Part shown: positions 46,831-55,229 of the stretch, piece after piece | How the letters are laid out: each line of letters opens with the position of its first letter | Position numbering within the stretch: position 1 is the first letter of the stretch | Assembly: GCA_015521115.1 (NCBI GenBank) | Contig: WAOT01000014.1 | Span: forward strand, 1 to 64,000 | DNA from: Desulfurococcales archaeon | GTDB lineage: Archaea; Thermoproteota; Thermoprotei_A; Sulfolobales; Acidilobaceae | Direction: 5' to 3' | Length of the DNA: 64,000 nt | Notes under the pieces: generated by a model | Told to the model about the DNA's origin: nothing | Seen by the model: only the letters and a program-made list of their open reading frames with translations | The model's database searches: none | Position numbers and translations under genes: made by a program

Positions 46831-47907
46831 TCACAGTCTAACCTCCTTTGAGACCTCCACCCTTTTACCTAGGACATATCCGATTAAGGTGACCACTGCT
46901 GATGAAGGCTTTGCGGGCAAACGGGAGATGTCGGCCATTAGTTCGACTTCTGCAACACTACCCGCCTCTAGGGCCCTCAACTTTTTCTGGGCTAGCTGGC
47001 CTCCCAACGCTACTAAGGATACTATTGCTCTCTTTAGTGTCACATCTCCCTCATTCTTCACTATAACCTTAACCTTAACCCTGTCCTGCACTAGTTCTGT
47101 CGAGACTATCTCTATATCAACCCGGCTCTCCGGCAGCTTCACCTCCTCTAGGACTATGTCTGTTATGACGGCCCTTTTTGGATAGAAGGGATACTCGTGT
47201 TTCATGTACTTGATAGAGACTGGTATTAGGTTGCCTCTATAGGTGAAGGGTACTCTAATAGGGAAGCTTCCAAGCCCCTGGATAGCCCCTGAGCTGGCTC
47301 CTGCTACGACCACTTCAAACTTTGACTCGTGATATGGGCTGTGGATAATCAGACTGGCCGTTCTAGCCCCGCCAAAACTGTTGTAGAAGGGAGGATATTC
47401 CACGCTGACCTCCCCGGGTTCTAGAACCTTTGCCCCTGTTAGAGCCGAGATCGCATAGCGTGCCCCCTCCACCTCGTACAAGAGTATGAATGTGGCGTCC
47501 CTAAAGTAGACGGGCTGGACGAGGTCGTATATGAACTGGAGCCTGTGGAACCAGCCCTTACCCAACCTCTTCGCCAGTATGGGTCTCACGTCGTACGCTG
47601 CCTTGTGGTATTTTGTCTCGTCGAGTTCGACGGTGAACTGTGGTTTCACCTCCCTCGTAACACTGGCACCGTCAAGAAGCACCTTTACTCTAAGCGGTAG
47701 GCTGGCTGTAGTCGCTGCCTCCAGGCCTAGTGTCATGTAGGCGTGCACAAGCTTGCCCTCAGCAGGAGGCAGGTGTGCCCAGAGGGTTAGCTTGCTGGTG
47801 GCTCCGGGCCATGACCCTAGTGCCTCTCTTCCAACAAGCATCTCTACCTGTGTTACCCCTCTGCCAACTTCGGCTATGAGTTTATCAAGGGCTCCCTCCA
47901 TTACCAT
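46831..47907 (-). CDS. hypothetical beta-rich protein with CARDB-like C-terminal domain
   Basis: 358 residues, almost entirely beta in pattern. The last 95 residues look like a CARDB/immunoglobulin-like domain (VKVKVIVKNEGDVTLKRAIV then a strand and VAEVELMADI). No signal peptide or membrane anchor is visible, which is odd for such domains. Family not recognised. The adjacent minus-strand gene for an HhH-like protein lies about 75 bases away. Confidence 0.55.
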   Translation of the reverse strand: MVMEGALDKLIAEVGRGVTQVEMLVGREALGSWPGATSKLTLWAHLPPAEGKLVHAYMTLGLEAATTASLPLRVKVLLDGASVTREVKPQFTVELDETKYHKAAYDVRPILAKRLGKGWFHRLQFIYDLVQPVYFRDATFILLYEVEGARYAISALTGAKVLEPGEVSVEYPPFYNSFGGARTASLIIHSPYHESKFEVVVAGASSGAIQGLGSFPIRVPFTYRGNLIPVSIKYMKHEYPFYPKRAVITDIVLEEVKLPESRVDIEIVSTELVQDRVKVKVIVKNEGDVTLKRAIVSLVALGGQLAQKKLRALEAGSVAEVELMADISRLPAKPSSAVVTLIGYVLGKRVEVSKEVRL

Positions 47908-47981
47908 ACCCCGCTATAGCAGGGTTATCTGAGTCAGAGTTAAGAGGTTAAGTGCAAGTTGGAGCAGGCTACCGGCCACCA

Positions 47982-48992
47982 CTAATACCACCATGTGTCT
48001 ATGAACCGGTGCTCACTAACCATGTAGAGAGGCTCCCTCACAGCCCTGCATATCGGGGCAAATATACAACTGTCCCCAGCACACCCGCCTATCCTCCTAC
48101 ACCCTTCACTGCAGCCCGCCTTGCAGGTTGGAGCATCGCGTGTGCAACATTTCCTGCCAAACTGCCATAGAAGATCGTCCATGACGAATGGATCCACACC
48201 CCCAGCCGCTGATGCTACCTTATACGCTATCCTGGCAGCATACCGGACTATCACATCCTCTTCAGGGGTGAATGGTATGCCCGCCGCGATCTTCTCAAGC
48301 AGCTCTCCATCAACCCTTACTATACCAGTTCTAACTGCTATCCTAGCTAGGTGGTTGTCAACTGGAACCTCTTTATTTTGTGGGTCAGCAATTGGGAGAA
48401 CGCCCCTTCTTTCAAGGAACTTAGCGAGCAGGAACGGCTTCTTCTCCACAGGATCCTGGTACGCGGTGAACACTTTGAGCAAGTCTATGAAACCCTTGCC
48501 TACCCCCTTACGTAGGAAGCCTCCACTCTCTACAATGATTTTATACGCTAAACCGTCGAAGAGTTTCGAAAGTTTGATACCTAGATCCCGTAGGAGAGAT
48601 GCTCTAACATGTGGGTCGGGAGGTTTAGCGATACCGCCTTCAGGCTTAGGTGCTGAGAAGAGTAGTTCTATATCCTTTGCTGTTATCTTACTAAGTCTTT
48701 CAGCCGTGAAGAACTTGGGATCCTCGTCTAAGATCTTTCTCCCGAGCCTATAGAGGAGATCGGCTCCATGGAAGAACTCGCCCTCTACTAAACCCTCATA
48801 TGGCCTGCCCGGTCTGCTAAGTCGGTGGTCAAGTGCTACCATAACGAGGAAGTACATTGCAATAGTTTCCCTAGATGAGGTGGGTGGAGGATAGTATCTA
48901 GGGTCGGTGAAGCCGTCTATACTTGCTCCCCTAAGGTGCGCGCCTAGGAGTTTCCCGAACCTCTCGGCCCTCTCATAATCTATCCATACCAT
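47982..48992 (-). CDS. HhH-GPD-like protein with C-terminal cysteine cluster
   Basis: 336 residues. The middle segment VPVDNHLARIAVRTGIV and the later helix VMDDLLWQFGRKCC resemble base-excision glycosylases, in which a conserved VDTHV helix precedes an iron-sulfur loop. The C-terminus then has an unusually dense cysteine run (CC, C, C, C, C, C, C across about 30 residues), enough for one or two clusters. The N-terminal half is unlike known glycosylases. I infer a DNA- or RNA-base-acting or nucleoside-handling protein at low certainty. Confidence 0.5.
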   Translation of the reverse strand: MVWIDYERAERFGKLLGAHLRGASIDGFTDPRYYPPPTSSRETIAMYFLVMVALDHRLSRPGRPYEGLVEGEFFHGADLLYRLGRKILDEDPKFFTAERLSKITAKDIELLFSAPKPEGGIAKPPDPHVRASLLRDLGIKLSKLFDGLAYKIIVESGGFLRKGVGKGFIDLLKVFTAYQDPVEKKPFLLAKFLERRGVLPIADPQNKEVPVDNHLARIAVRTGIVRVDGELLEKIAAGIPFTPEEDVIVRYAARIAYKVASAAGGVDPFVMDDLLWQFGRKCCTRDAPTCKAGCSEGCRRIGGCAGDSCIFAPICRAVREPLYMVSEHRFIDTWWY

Positions 48993-49005
48993 TCTGTTAT
49001 CCCTC

Positions 49006-49455
49006 CTAGACTAGTATGAGGGTCTTCCTCCTCCCCTCATCCATTAGATAGACATGCCTTCTTTTGATCGTGTAGATCGAGATTCTGTCCTCGGATATGA
49101 CTGCGTGATCGTAGAGGCTACCGCTTGGCGGGTAGATTGTGAGATAGAACGCCACACCCTCTAGTGGGGTGTAGGATATCCCGTATCCGCCTAGGTAGGT
49201 GTCAACACTCGTTTGATATACTACACCCTCTCCTACTTCTTTCCCCTTAAGCGGGAATGCGAGGTCGATGTATACGACCTTATACTGGGCTCTGGGGCTT
49301 TCTTCGTGCTCCCTATAACCCTCAAATAGGCCTTCAACAGTGACCTGCCTCTGTCCAAGAGCAATCCTACTATTAGAGCCCTCTATCACAAGTCCTTCCA
49401 CGCTCTCGAAGACTATGAGGAAGCCTTCATTCCAGCGGAACGATATTCTCTTCAT
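49006..49455 (-). CDS. hypothetical beta-rich protein
   Basis: 149 residues with alternating strands throughout and no membrane segment. The last strands contain a basic SIYTIKRRHVYLMDEGRRKT pattern. I recognise no family. It sits 13 bases upstream of the HhH-like gene on the same strand, so the two may share a transcript. Confidence 0.5.
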   Translation of the reverse strand: MKRISFRWNEGFLIVFESVEGLVIEGSNSRIALGQRQVTVEGLFEGYREHEESPRAQYKVVYIDLAFPLKGKEVGEGVVYQTSVDTYLGGYGISYTPLEGVAFYLTIYPPSGSLYDHAVISEDRISIYTIKRRHVYLMDEGRRKTLILV

Positions 49456-49547
49456 CCTCTACTCCCACTTGCTCCACCTTTTAGGGCTCGAGGAATAATA
49501 TTGTGTGCTAAAAACTTGCTCCTAATGCCGTTGGAACGAGCCTATCA

Positions 49548-50057
49548 TCAGGTGTCCCATGTCCGGTTTAATAGTGTTCTAATAACGTCCTCGATCTGTG
49601 CTAGGATCTTGAGACCCTCTTTAATGATACTATCGGCTGTGTTTTCCTTTTTTCCTCCTGATAGCTTGAGGATTTCTCCTCCTACATGATAGAGTTCGTA
49701 GGCTGCACTACAGAGAGGGCTCTTTTCCTCAAAACCGCATAGGCCGCCTATGACTATTCTCAACACTCTCATGGCTTTATCGGAATCTGCTATGTTAACA
49801 CCCCACTTTACTACATCATCGATCTCTATGCTTAGGAGCTCTGCAGTCCCAACATATTGGGGTGATTGGCTGTTTAACGCTACTGAGAGGACTTCAGCTA
49901 CAACGGCGGCGACAAGATTTCTCCAGGCCGCCTCAACCTCTATAAGGCCGAAGAGGCCGGACTCTAGATCCGGTGACTCCAGCCTCTTCCTAGCCCTAGA
50001 GGCCCACATCTCAGCCATCTTAACGTTCCAAGATATACTGCTCAACAGGGAGGCCAT
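49548..50057 (-). CDS. all-helical hypothetical protein (HEPN/PaREP1-like pattern)
   Basis: The chosen start at 50057 has gggagg about 9 bases upstream; the frame is open to 50120. About 169 residues, nearly all helical, with a long charged helix near the N-terminus (WASRARKRLESPDLESGLFG and continuing) that resembles HEPN or PaREP1 families of thermophilic Archaea. Those include RNA-binding and toxin-like proteins, but no antitoxin partner is visible here. Confidence 0.5.
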   Translation of the reverse strand: MASLLSSISWNVKMAEMWASRARKRLESPDLESGLFGLIEVEAAWRNLVAAVVAEVLSVALNSQSPQYVGTAELLSIEIDDVVKWGVNIADSDKAMRVLRIVIGGLCGFEEKSPLCSAAYELYHVGGEILKLSGGKKENTADSIIKEGLKILAQIEDVIRTLLNRTWDT

Positions 50058-50178
50058 GAGCCTGCTCCTCCCGTCAGAGCTCGCCCCATGAGCGGGGCCA
50101 CGCAAGACACTACACCCCACTTATACACTCAAGTATAACTCTTCCAAGCCTAATTGCCTAGACGGGTGTAGTGGGGGC

Positions 50179-51342
50179 TTGCTCGGGCCAAGGATCAGCA
50201 AGGCGGTTATAGTGAGATACTCTGAGGTGGCCGTGAAAGGGTGGAGGACGAGGAAGAGGATGGAGCGGCTCCTAGTGGAGGCTATAAGAAAGGCGCTCCA
50301 GAAGTGGAGGGTAGGCAATGGTAGCATCGAGATCATGCCGGGGAGAATAGTCGTCTGGAACCCAGAAAATGTCGAGCAGGCCGCCTTAGCAGTGGCACAC
50401 GTGTTTGGCGTTAAGAGTGTCAGCCCCGCTTACGCGTCGAACTTCGAGGACTTAGAGGATATAGTCTCTCTAGGAGTAAGCCTGTACGGCGACCGCGTTA
50501 GGGGCAGGATCTTCAGGGTGAGGGCGAGGAGAGCCGGTCAGCACGACTTCACAAGTAAGGATGTAGAGAGGGAGCTGGGGGCAGCCCTCCTAAGTGCTGG
50601 AGCCCGAGGTGTTGACCTTGAAGCCCCCGAGTATACCGTTTATGTCGAGGTTAGGGATAACACTGCATTCTTCTACGACAATATCATCCAGGGCCCCGGG
50701 GGGCTACCGCTCGGAAGTGAGGAGCCTGTCCTGGTACTCTTCAGTGGAGGGTTCGACTCAACTGCTGCCGCCTGGCTCATTATGAGGAGAGGAGCACCTG
50801 TAGGTCTAGCGTTCTATGACCTAGGCGTTCCCGAAGCGTGGCGTGTTGCGAGGGAGGCTGCTGAGGAGCTGGCTAAGAAATGGGTGCACTGGGGTAGGTT
50901 GACCCTCTACAGGATACATTTTGAGGAGGTTCTAGCAACACTAATGAGATCAGTGAAAGGGGAGTATAGACTGCTCGTGCTGCGCAGGCTAATGCTAGAA
51001 CACGCCTGTAACCTCGCCGTGAAGGAAGGCTATGAAGCGTTAGCTACTGGCGAGAGTGTTGGGCAGGTAGCAAGCCAGACCGTTAGAAATATACGCCTTA
51101 TAGGGAGCAACACCTGCCTCCCAGTACTCCGCCCAGTCTCGGGCATGGACAAGGACGAAGTAACCAGCTTGACCATGAGAATAGGCCTCTACGACATAGT
51201 CTCCCACCAAATTGAGGCGTGCAGGGGGAACCCGGTACCTAGAGCATCTATAAGGATATTCTACGAAGAGCTGGAGAAGGCTAGGAGAGCTGTCTCAGCA
51301 ATCTTAGACAATATAGCCGTAGAAAGGGAAGAAATAACGTGA
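50179..51342 (+). CDS. thiI: tRNA 4-thiouridine synthetase ThiI
   Basis: Introduces s4U at position 8 of tRNA and can feed thiazole synthesis. A THUMP domain (residues about 1-165, YSEVAVKG, VEAIRKALQKW) is followed by the ATP-binding PP-loop LVLFSGGFDST near residue 187, GLAFYDLG and the ATGESVGQVASQT motif. No rhodanese domain is attached, as in many Archaea; the cysteines in the PP-loop domain (NTCLPVLRP, IEACRG) would carry the chemistry. The TTG start at 50179 is the best in frame. Confidence 0.92.
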   Translation: MLGPRISKAVIVRYSEVAVKGWRTRKRMERLLVEAIRKALQKWRVGNGSIEIMPGRIVVWNPENVEQAALAVAHVFGVKSVSPAYASNFEDLEDIVSLGVSLYGDRVRGRIFRVRARRAGQHDFTSKDVERELGAALLSAGARGVDLEAPEYTVYVEVRDNTAFFYDNIIQGPGGLPLGSEEPVLVLFSGGFDSTAAAWLIMRRGAPVGLAFYDLGVPEAWRVAREAAEELAKKWVHWGRLTLYRIHFEEVLATLMRSVKGEYRLLVLRRLMLEHACNLAVKEGYEALATGESVGQVASQTVRNIRLIGSNTCLPVLRPVSGMDKDEVTSLTMRIGLYDIVSHQIEACRGNPVPRASIRIFYEELEKARRAVSAILDNIAVEREEIT

Positions 51343-51428
51343 GCGGGGGATGCGTGGAAAGGAGGGCCTGACCCTCCCTATACGCCTGGAATGATGATGC
51401 CCTCGATCAATAAGCCCCGCTAACCGTG

Positions 51429-52232
51429 TCAGTAGATGCGGGCCATCTCCCTCCTCGCCTCCTTCAAGTGCTTTTCGACTATGAGGAGGTGGGAACCGAC
51501 CTCTACCAGCACGTTATCACCGTACAGGAGGCTCTCAGCCTTAGCACACATCGAGTAGACTGAAGATGCATCCTCAACACTTCCCACTTGGAGGCCCATC
51601 AGTGGGGGCTGGCTCATGTCATAGACCACTATCGACGCCCTGTCACCCTCCCTGATAACCGGGGGGTTAACGCCTACCGCTTTCGCGAAATCCATACTCC
51701 ATGTGTACGGATCGTCTAAGCGGGCAAGCTGCCTAGAGGGGCACACGAGAGGATCTACGGGTAGATCTGAGAGTGGCACAACCCTCTCGAGCTTGGGGTG
51801 CTGCTCGACCTCCCTACACTCTCCCGGAATTACTGCACCCATAGGCGCTCCCAGCTTCTCCGCTAGCGATGTCGCCACCGAGATGTCGGATACGACCAGG
51901 AAAACCCTCCCTATGCCGCGCGTATGTGCTTCGAGGAGTGCTGGGAGCGAGAGGATCTCCTCGTTAACCCTCCTCCTGACCTCACACGAGACTATTGGGG
52001 GAACGGTGCAATTCCTGCTTTTCACTAGGTACCCGATAGGATCTACTGGAGCAACAAGTGCAGGCCCTATGAAGCGGCCAGGCCCTCCTATTATGAGCGA
52101 GGCGAATGTGTACTCCTCTGGCGGGGTTCCCGAGCCCATCTCAATTATCTTACCGTTCTTCATGTAAAGATATGCATCCCTCACAAGCTCCTCGCCCGTG
52201 AATAGCATGTCGCCCCGTATTAGGACGTCCAC
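51429..52232 (-). CDS. amidohydrolase-like protein lacking metal ligands
   Basis: The first 65 residues form the composite-domain strands of amidohydrolases (MDVLIRGDMLFTGEEL, YMKNGKIIEMGSG, FIGPALVAPVDPI), but where active enzymes have PGxxDxHxH this one has no histidine pair. Later barrel ligands are not visible either, and the chain is only 267 residues. It may be a scaffold or an inactive relative. Start GTG at 52232 with a gggggat ribosome site. Confidence 0.55.
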   Translation of the reverse strand: MDVLIRGDMLFTGEELVRDAYLYMKNGKIIEMGSGTPPEEYTFASLIIGGPGRFIGPALVAPVDPIGYLVKSRNCTVPPIVSCEVRRRVNEEILSLPALLEAHTRGIGRVFLVVSDISVATSLAEKLGAPMGAVIPGECREVEQHPKLERVVPLSDLPVDPLVCPSRQLARLDDPYTWSMDFAKAVGVNPPVIREGDRASIVVYDMSQPPLMGLQVGSVEDASSVYSMCAKAESLLYGDNVLVEVGSHLLIVEKHLKEARREMARIY

Positions 52233-52324
52233 TGGTAATCCCCCAAGAGTATAAGCCTTATCGGCACACCCTTATACGTGAGGTTGAGGGTCAAGGCACC
52301 CTTAGGAGTGGATGGGCGATTGAG

Positions 52325-53872
52325 ATGTCAGAAGCGGCTGGCCGGGTGTATGTGGCCGATCTGAGTGCTATACTGGATGGCACAGTGATAAGGCTGCTAG
52401 AGCAGGGCGAGATAGCGGGGCGGCTATTGATACACCGTGTCATTATCGAATACCTGTACTCACAGGCTAGACTGGGGAAAACGGTTGGGATAGCCGGTTT
52501 AGAGGATGTGTCAAAGCTTGCATCATATTCGTCAGATCTAGTTGAGGTCGTAATAGTAGATGATGATAGGTGGAGGAACTTCAGGGAGCTAGATGAGGAG
52601 ACTGTTAAGAGGGCTATAAGAGAGTATGCCTGGAGATCCCAAGCCACACTGATAACCAGTGACTCCCTTCAGGCAAGAGCCGCTAAAGCGCTAGGAGCTG
52701 ACGTGCTCCTAATAGAGCCGGGCCGTGAGAGGGGAGGCCTGAGAATAGAGGAGTACTTTACAGAGAAGACTATGAGTGTCCACCTCAAAGAGGGTGCACC
52801 ACCCATAGCGAAGATCGGCCGCCCAGGTAGATGGGCTTTCGTTAAGCTGAGTAGCGAGCCCCTCACGAGAGCTGAGCTGGAGGCTATAGCGAGGGAGATA
52901 ATGGAACACGCTTCTCGCATGGAGGAAGGATTCATAGAGATCGACAGGTTCGGGAGCACAATCGTCCAGCTGAGAGACTATAGGATAGTGATAACACGGC
53001 CCCCACTCAGTGAGGCATGGGAGATAACCGCGGTCAGACCGGTAAAGAAGCTTAAACTAGAAGACTACAACCTACCGGAGAAGCTCCTGAACAGGCTGAT
53101 GGAGAGGGCTGAGGGCATCCTAATTGCAGGCGCCCCTGGAATGGGTAAGACGACCTTCGCACAGGCACTGGCCGAGTGGTATGCCTCCCACGGGAAAGTA
53201 GTGAAGACCATAGAGTCTCCCAGGGACATGAAGCTCCCACCAACAATAACACAATACTCTAAGAACTACGCTGACCTGGGAGAACTACATGATATCCTCC
53301 TACTCTCCCGACCCGATTACACCGTCTACGACGAACTCAGAAGCGACGAGGACTTCCGCCTATACGTCGACCTGAGACTGGCAGGTATAGGGATGGTGGG
53401 AGTAGTCCACGCTACAACCCCTATCGACGCAATCCAGAGGTTCATAGGTAGAGTTGAGCTGGGAATGATACCTAGCATAATAGACACCGTCATATTCATA
53501 GACAAGGGCGAGGTCTCCAAGGTGTTAGACATAAGCATAACGGTCAAACTACCAACCGGTCTGAGGGAGGCCGACCTCGCAAGGCCTGTGGTAGAGGTTA
53601 AGGACTTCCTAACTGGCGAGCTCGAATACGAGATATACACCTTTGGAGAGCAGACAATGGTCATACCCGTTAAGGGGAGGAAGGCTGACAAGACGGACAT
53701 GATAGCTAGACTAGTCAAGAGGATAATCCCGGAGGCCGAAGTCGAGGTCAGGGACGGGGTTCTAATAGTAAGGATCCCAAGGCATACTCCAAGGCTGACA
53801 GCTAGGAAGATTAAGAGGATAAGAAAGCTAGCGGAAAAGAACGGGCTAGAGGCGAGGATAATACCCTTCTAA
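52325..53872 (+). CDS. PINA-type PIN-domain/KH ATPase
   Basis: Fused PIN nuclease-like domain and hexameric ATPase. The PIN part (residues about 1-140) has VADLSAILDGTVIR and TLITSDSLQARAAKALGADV. The ATPase part has Walker A in AGAPGMGKTTFAQAL, a Walker B-like YDELRSDEDFR and VVHATTPIDAIQRFIGRVELGM, and the chain ends with KH-like strands. In Sulfolobus, PINA binds Hjc and drives Holliday-junction branch migration. Here the Hjc gene lies immediately downstream on the other strand, overlapping by 4 bases, which supports that role. The ATG has a gcgattgag upstream. Confidence 0.88.
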   Translation: MSEAAGRVYVADLSAILDGTVIRLLEQGEIAGRLLIHRVIIEYLYSQARLGKTVGIAGLEDVSKLASYSSDLVEVVIVDDDRWRNFRELDEETVKRAIREYAWRSQATLITSDSLQARAAKALGADVLLIEPGRERGGLRIEEYFTEKTMSVHLKEGAPPIAKIGRPGRWAFVKLSSEPLTRAELEAIAREIMEHASRMEEGFIEIDRFGSTIVQLRDYRIVITRPPLSEAWEITAVRPVKKLKLEDYNLPEKLLNRLMERAEGILIAGAPGMGKTTFAQALAEWYASHGKVVKTIESPRDMKLPPTITQYSKNYADLGELHDILLLSRPDYTVYDELRSDEDFRLYVDLRLAGIGMVGVVHATTPIDAIQRFIGRVELGMIPSIIDTVIFIDKGEVSKVLDISITVKLPTGLREADLARPVVEVKDFLTGELEYEIYTFGEQTMVIPVKGRKADKTDMIARLVKRIIPEAEVEVRDGVLIVRIPRHTPRLTARKIKRIRKLAEKNGLEARIIPF

Positions 53873-54336
53873 CCAAGATACCTGTCTAACCTTTCGCTCC
53901 GACGGAATAGGATTTCCTCTAATTCAACAAGCTTCAACCCAGCCTCCGGCCTATCAACCCTTAGCCTCCCACCACGCGTTTCATGGAGGCCGTCTAAGAA
54001 GTGAAAACGCCACCCCCTATACGCTATCTTAACCGCGACTACAGCCCTCCCGCCACTCCTCTCCTGAAGTTCCCGGAGGCCCACGACCTGGTGTGGTGGG
54101 ATATATATGGGTCTCCCCTCCCTCCCCTTCTTCACCTCTATGATAAGCACTACGCCTTTCTTAACCGCAATTAGATCAGGCTGAAACCTCCTCCTAGCCG
54201 CGGATCCGCTCGAGGGCCCCCTAACTACAGCGTAGCCCCTATCCCATAGTAGGTTTGCTAGCTCGTTCTCAAGCCTGGTGGCGTCCCGTTTTGACACCAA
54301 GAGCCACGCACCATTATGAGAGGGAGTAGTGGACAA
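53869..54336 (-). CDS. hjc: Holliday junction resolvase Hjc
   Basis: Archaeal four-way-junction nuclease. The fold signature is NELANLLWDRGYAVVRGPSS, RFQPDLIAVKKGVVLIIEVKKG (PD-ExK with the catalytic D, E and K), and the HQVVGLRELQERSGG helix followed by VVAVKIAYRGWRFHF. 155 residues is slightly longer than the usual 130-140. It converges on the PINA gene with a 4-base overlap. Confidence 0.9.
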   Translation of the reverse strand: MSTTPSHNGAWLLVSKRDATRLENELANLLWDRGYAVVRGPSSGSAARRRFQPDLIAVKKGVVLIIEVKKGREGRPIYIPPHQVVGLRELQERSGGRAVVAVKIAYRGWRFHFLDGLHETRGGRLRVDRPEAGLKLVELEEILFRRSERLDRYLG

Positions 54337-54428
54337 GGATAACTGTAGCGTGGGTTAAGGGTATGTTAATATATGCGTAGATATTCACTCTCCTTATATG
54401 CCCTTAATAGAGCGGGTGGTGGACTAAC

Positions 54429-55226
54429 TTGGCTGAAGCTGGGCCTTCAGGTTTAACATTGGAGATACTGTTCTTAGCGTTCATAGCACTAATATTCCTA
54501 TCTATGAGCATAAAAATTGTTAAAGAGTATGAGAGAGCAGTCATATTCAGGCTTGGGAGGCTCCTCGGGGCCAAAGGCCCAGGGATCTTCTTCATAATAC
54601 CGTTCATAGACAATTTCGTCAAAGTAGACCTCAGGATCGTCACCGCCGACGTACCGGAGCAGAGGATAATAACTAAGGATAACGTGACCGTCGGCGTCGA
54701 CGCAGTAGTCTACTATAAGGTAATGGATCCCGAGAAGGCGGTGACGGTCATAAGCAACTATCACTACGCAGTCCTAATGCTAGCCCAAACAACATTAAGG
54801 GACATCCTCGGACAAGTGGAGCTCGACGACCTACTAACTAAGAGAGAGGAGATAAACAAGAGGCTACAGGAGATCCTAGACACCCTCACAGACCCCTGGG
54901 GGATAAAGGTAACAGCTGTGACGATAAAGGAGGTGAAACTCCCCGAATCAATGCTGAGAGCGATGGCCAAACAGGCAGAGGCCGAGAGGTGGAGGAGGGC
55001 AAGAATCATAGAGGCGGAAGGAGAGAGGCAGGCAGCAAAGATAATGGCAGAGGCAGCAGAGTTCTACGAGAGGCACCCCGCCGCTATGCGGCTAAGAGAG
55101 CTCCAGACACTTGTAGAGATAGCTAAGGAGAAGAACCTCATCGTTGTAACACCCCACACCACAACCCCACACGGGGACATCGTCGCTATAGCGAAAGGCC
55201 TATCCCAACTGCCCGAGAAAGGATAA
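54429..55226 (+). CDS. stomatin/prohibitin-family (SPFH) membrane protein
   Basis: An N-terminal membrane segment (residues about 6-25) is followed by the SPFH domain (YERAVIFRLGRLLGAKGPGI, VDLRIVTADVPEQRIITKDN, LRDILGQVELDDLLTKREEI) and a coiled C-terminal region rich in RRARIIEAEGERQAAK. It forms membrane ring complexes. The next gene encodes the NfeD-type protease that cleaves stomatin in Pyrococcus, only 3 bases away, so they form the classic pair. The TTG start lies after ggtggtgg; two TATA candidates are at 54366-54374 and 54393-54400. Confidence 0.93.
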   Translation: MAEAGPSGLTLEILFLAFIALIFLSMSIKIVKEYERAVIFRLGRLLGAKGPGIFFIIPFIDNFVKVDLRIVTADVPEQRIITKDNVTVGVDAVVYYKVMDPEKAVTVISNYHYAVLMLAQTTLRDILGQVELDDLLTKREEINKRLQEILDTLTDPWGIKVTAVTIKEVKLPESMLRAMAKQAEAERWRRARIIEAEGERQAAKIMAEAAEFYERHPAAMRLRELQTLVEIAKEKNLIVVTPHTTTPHGDIVAIAKGLSQLPEKG

Positions 55227-55229
55227 GGA

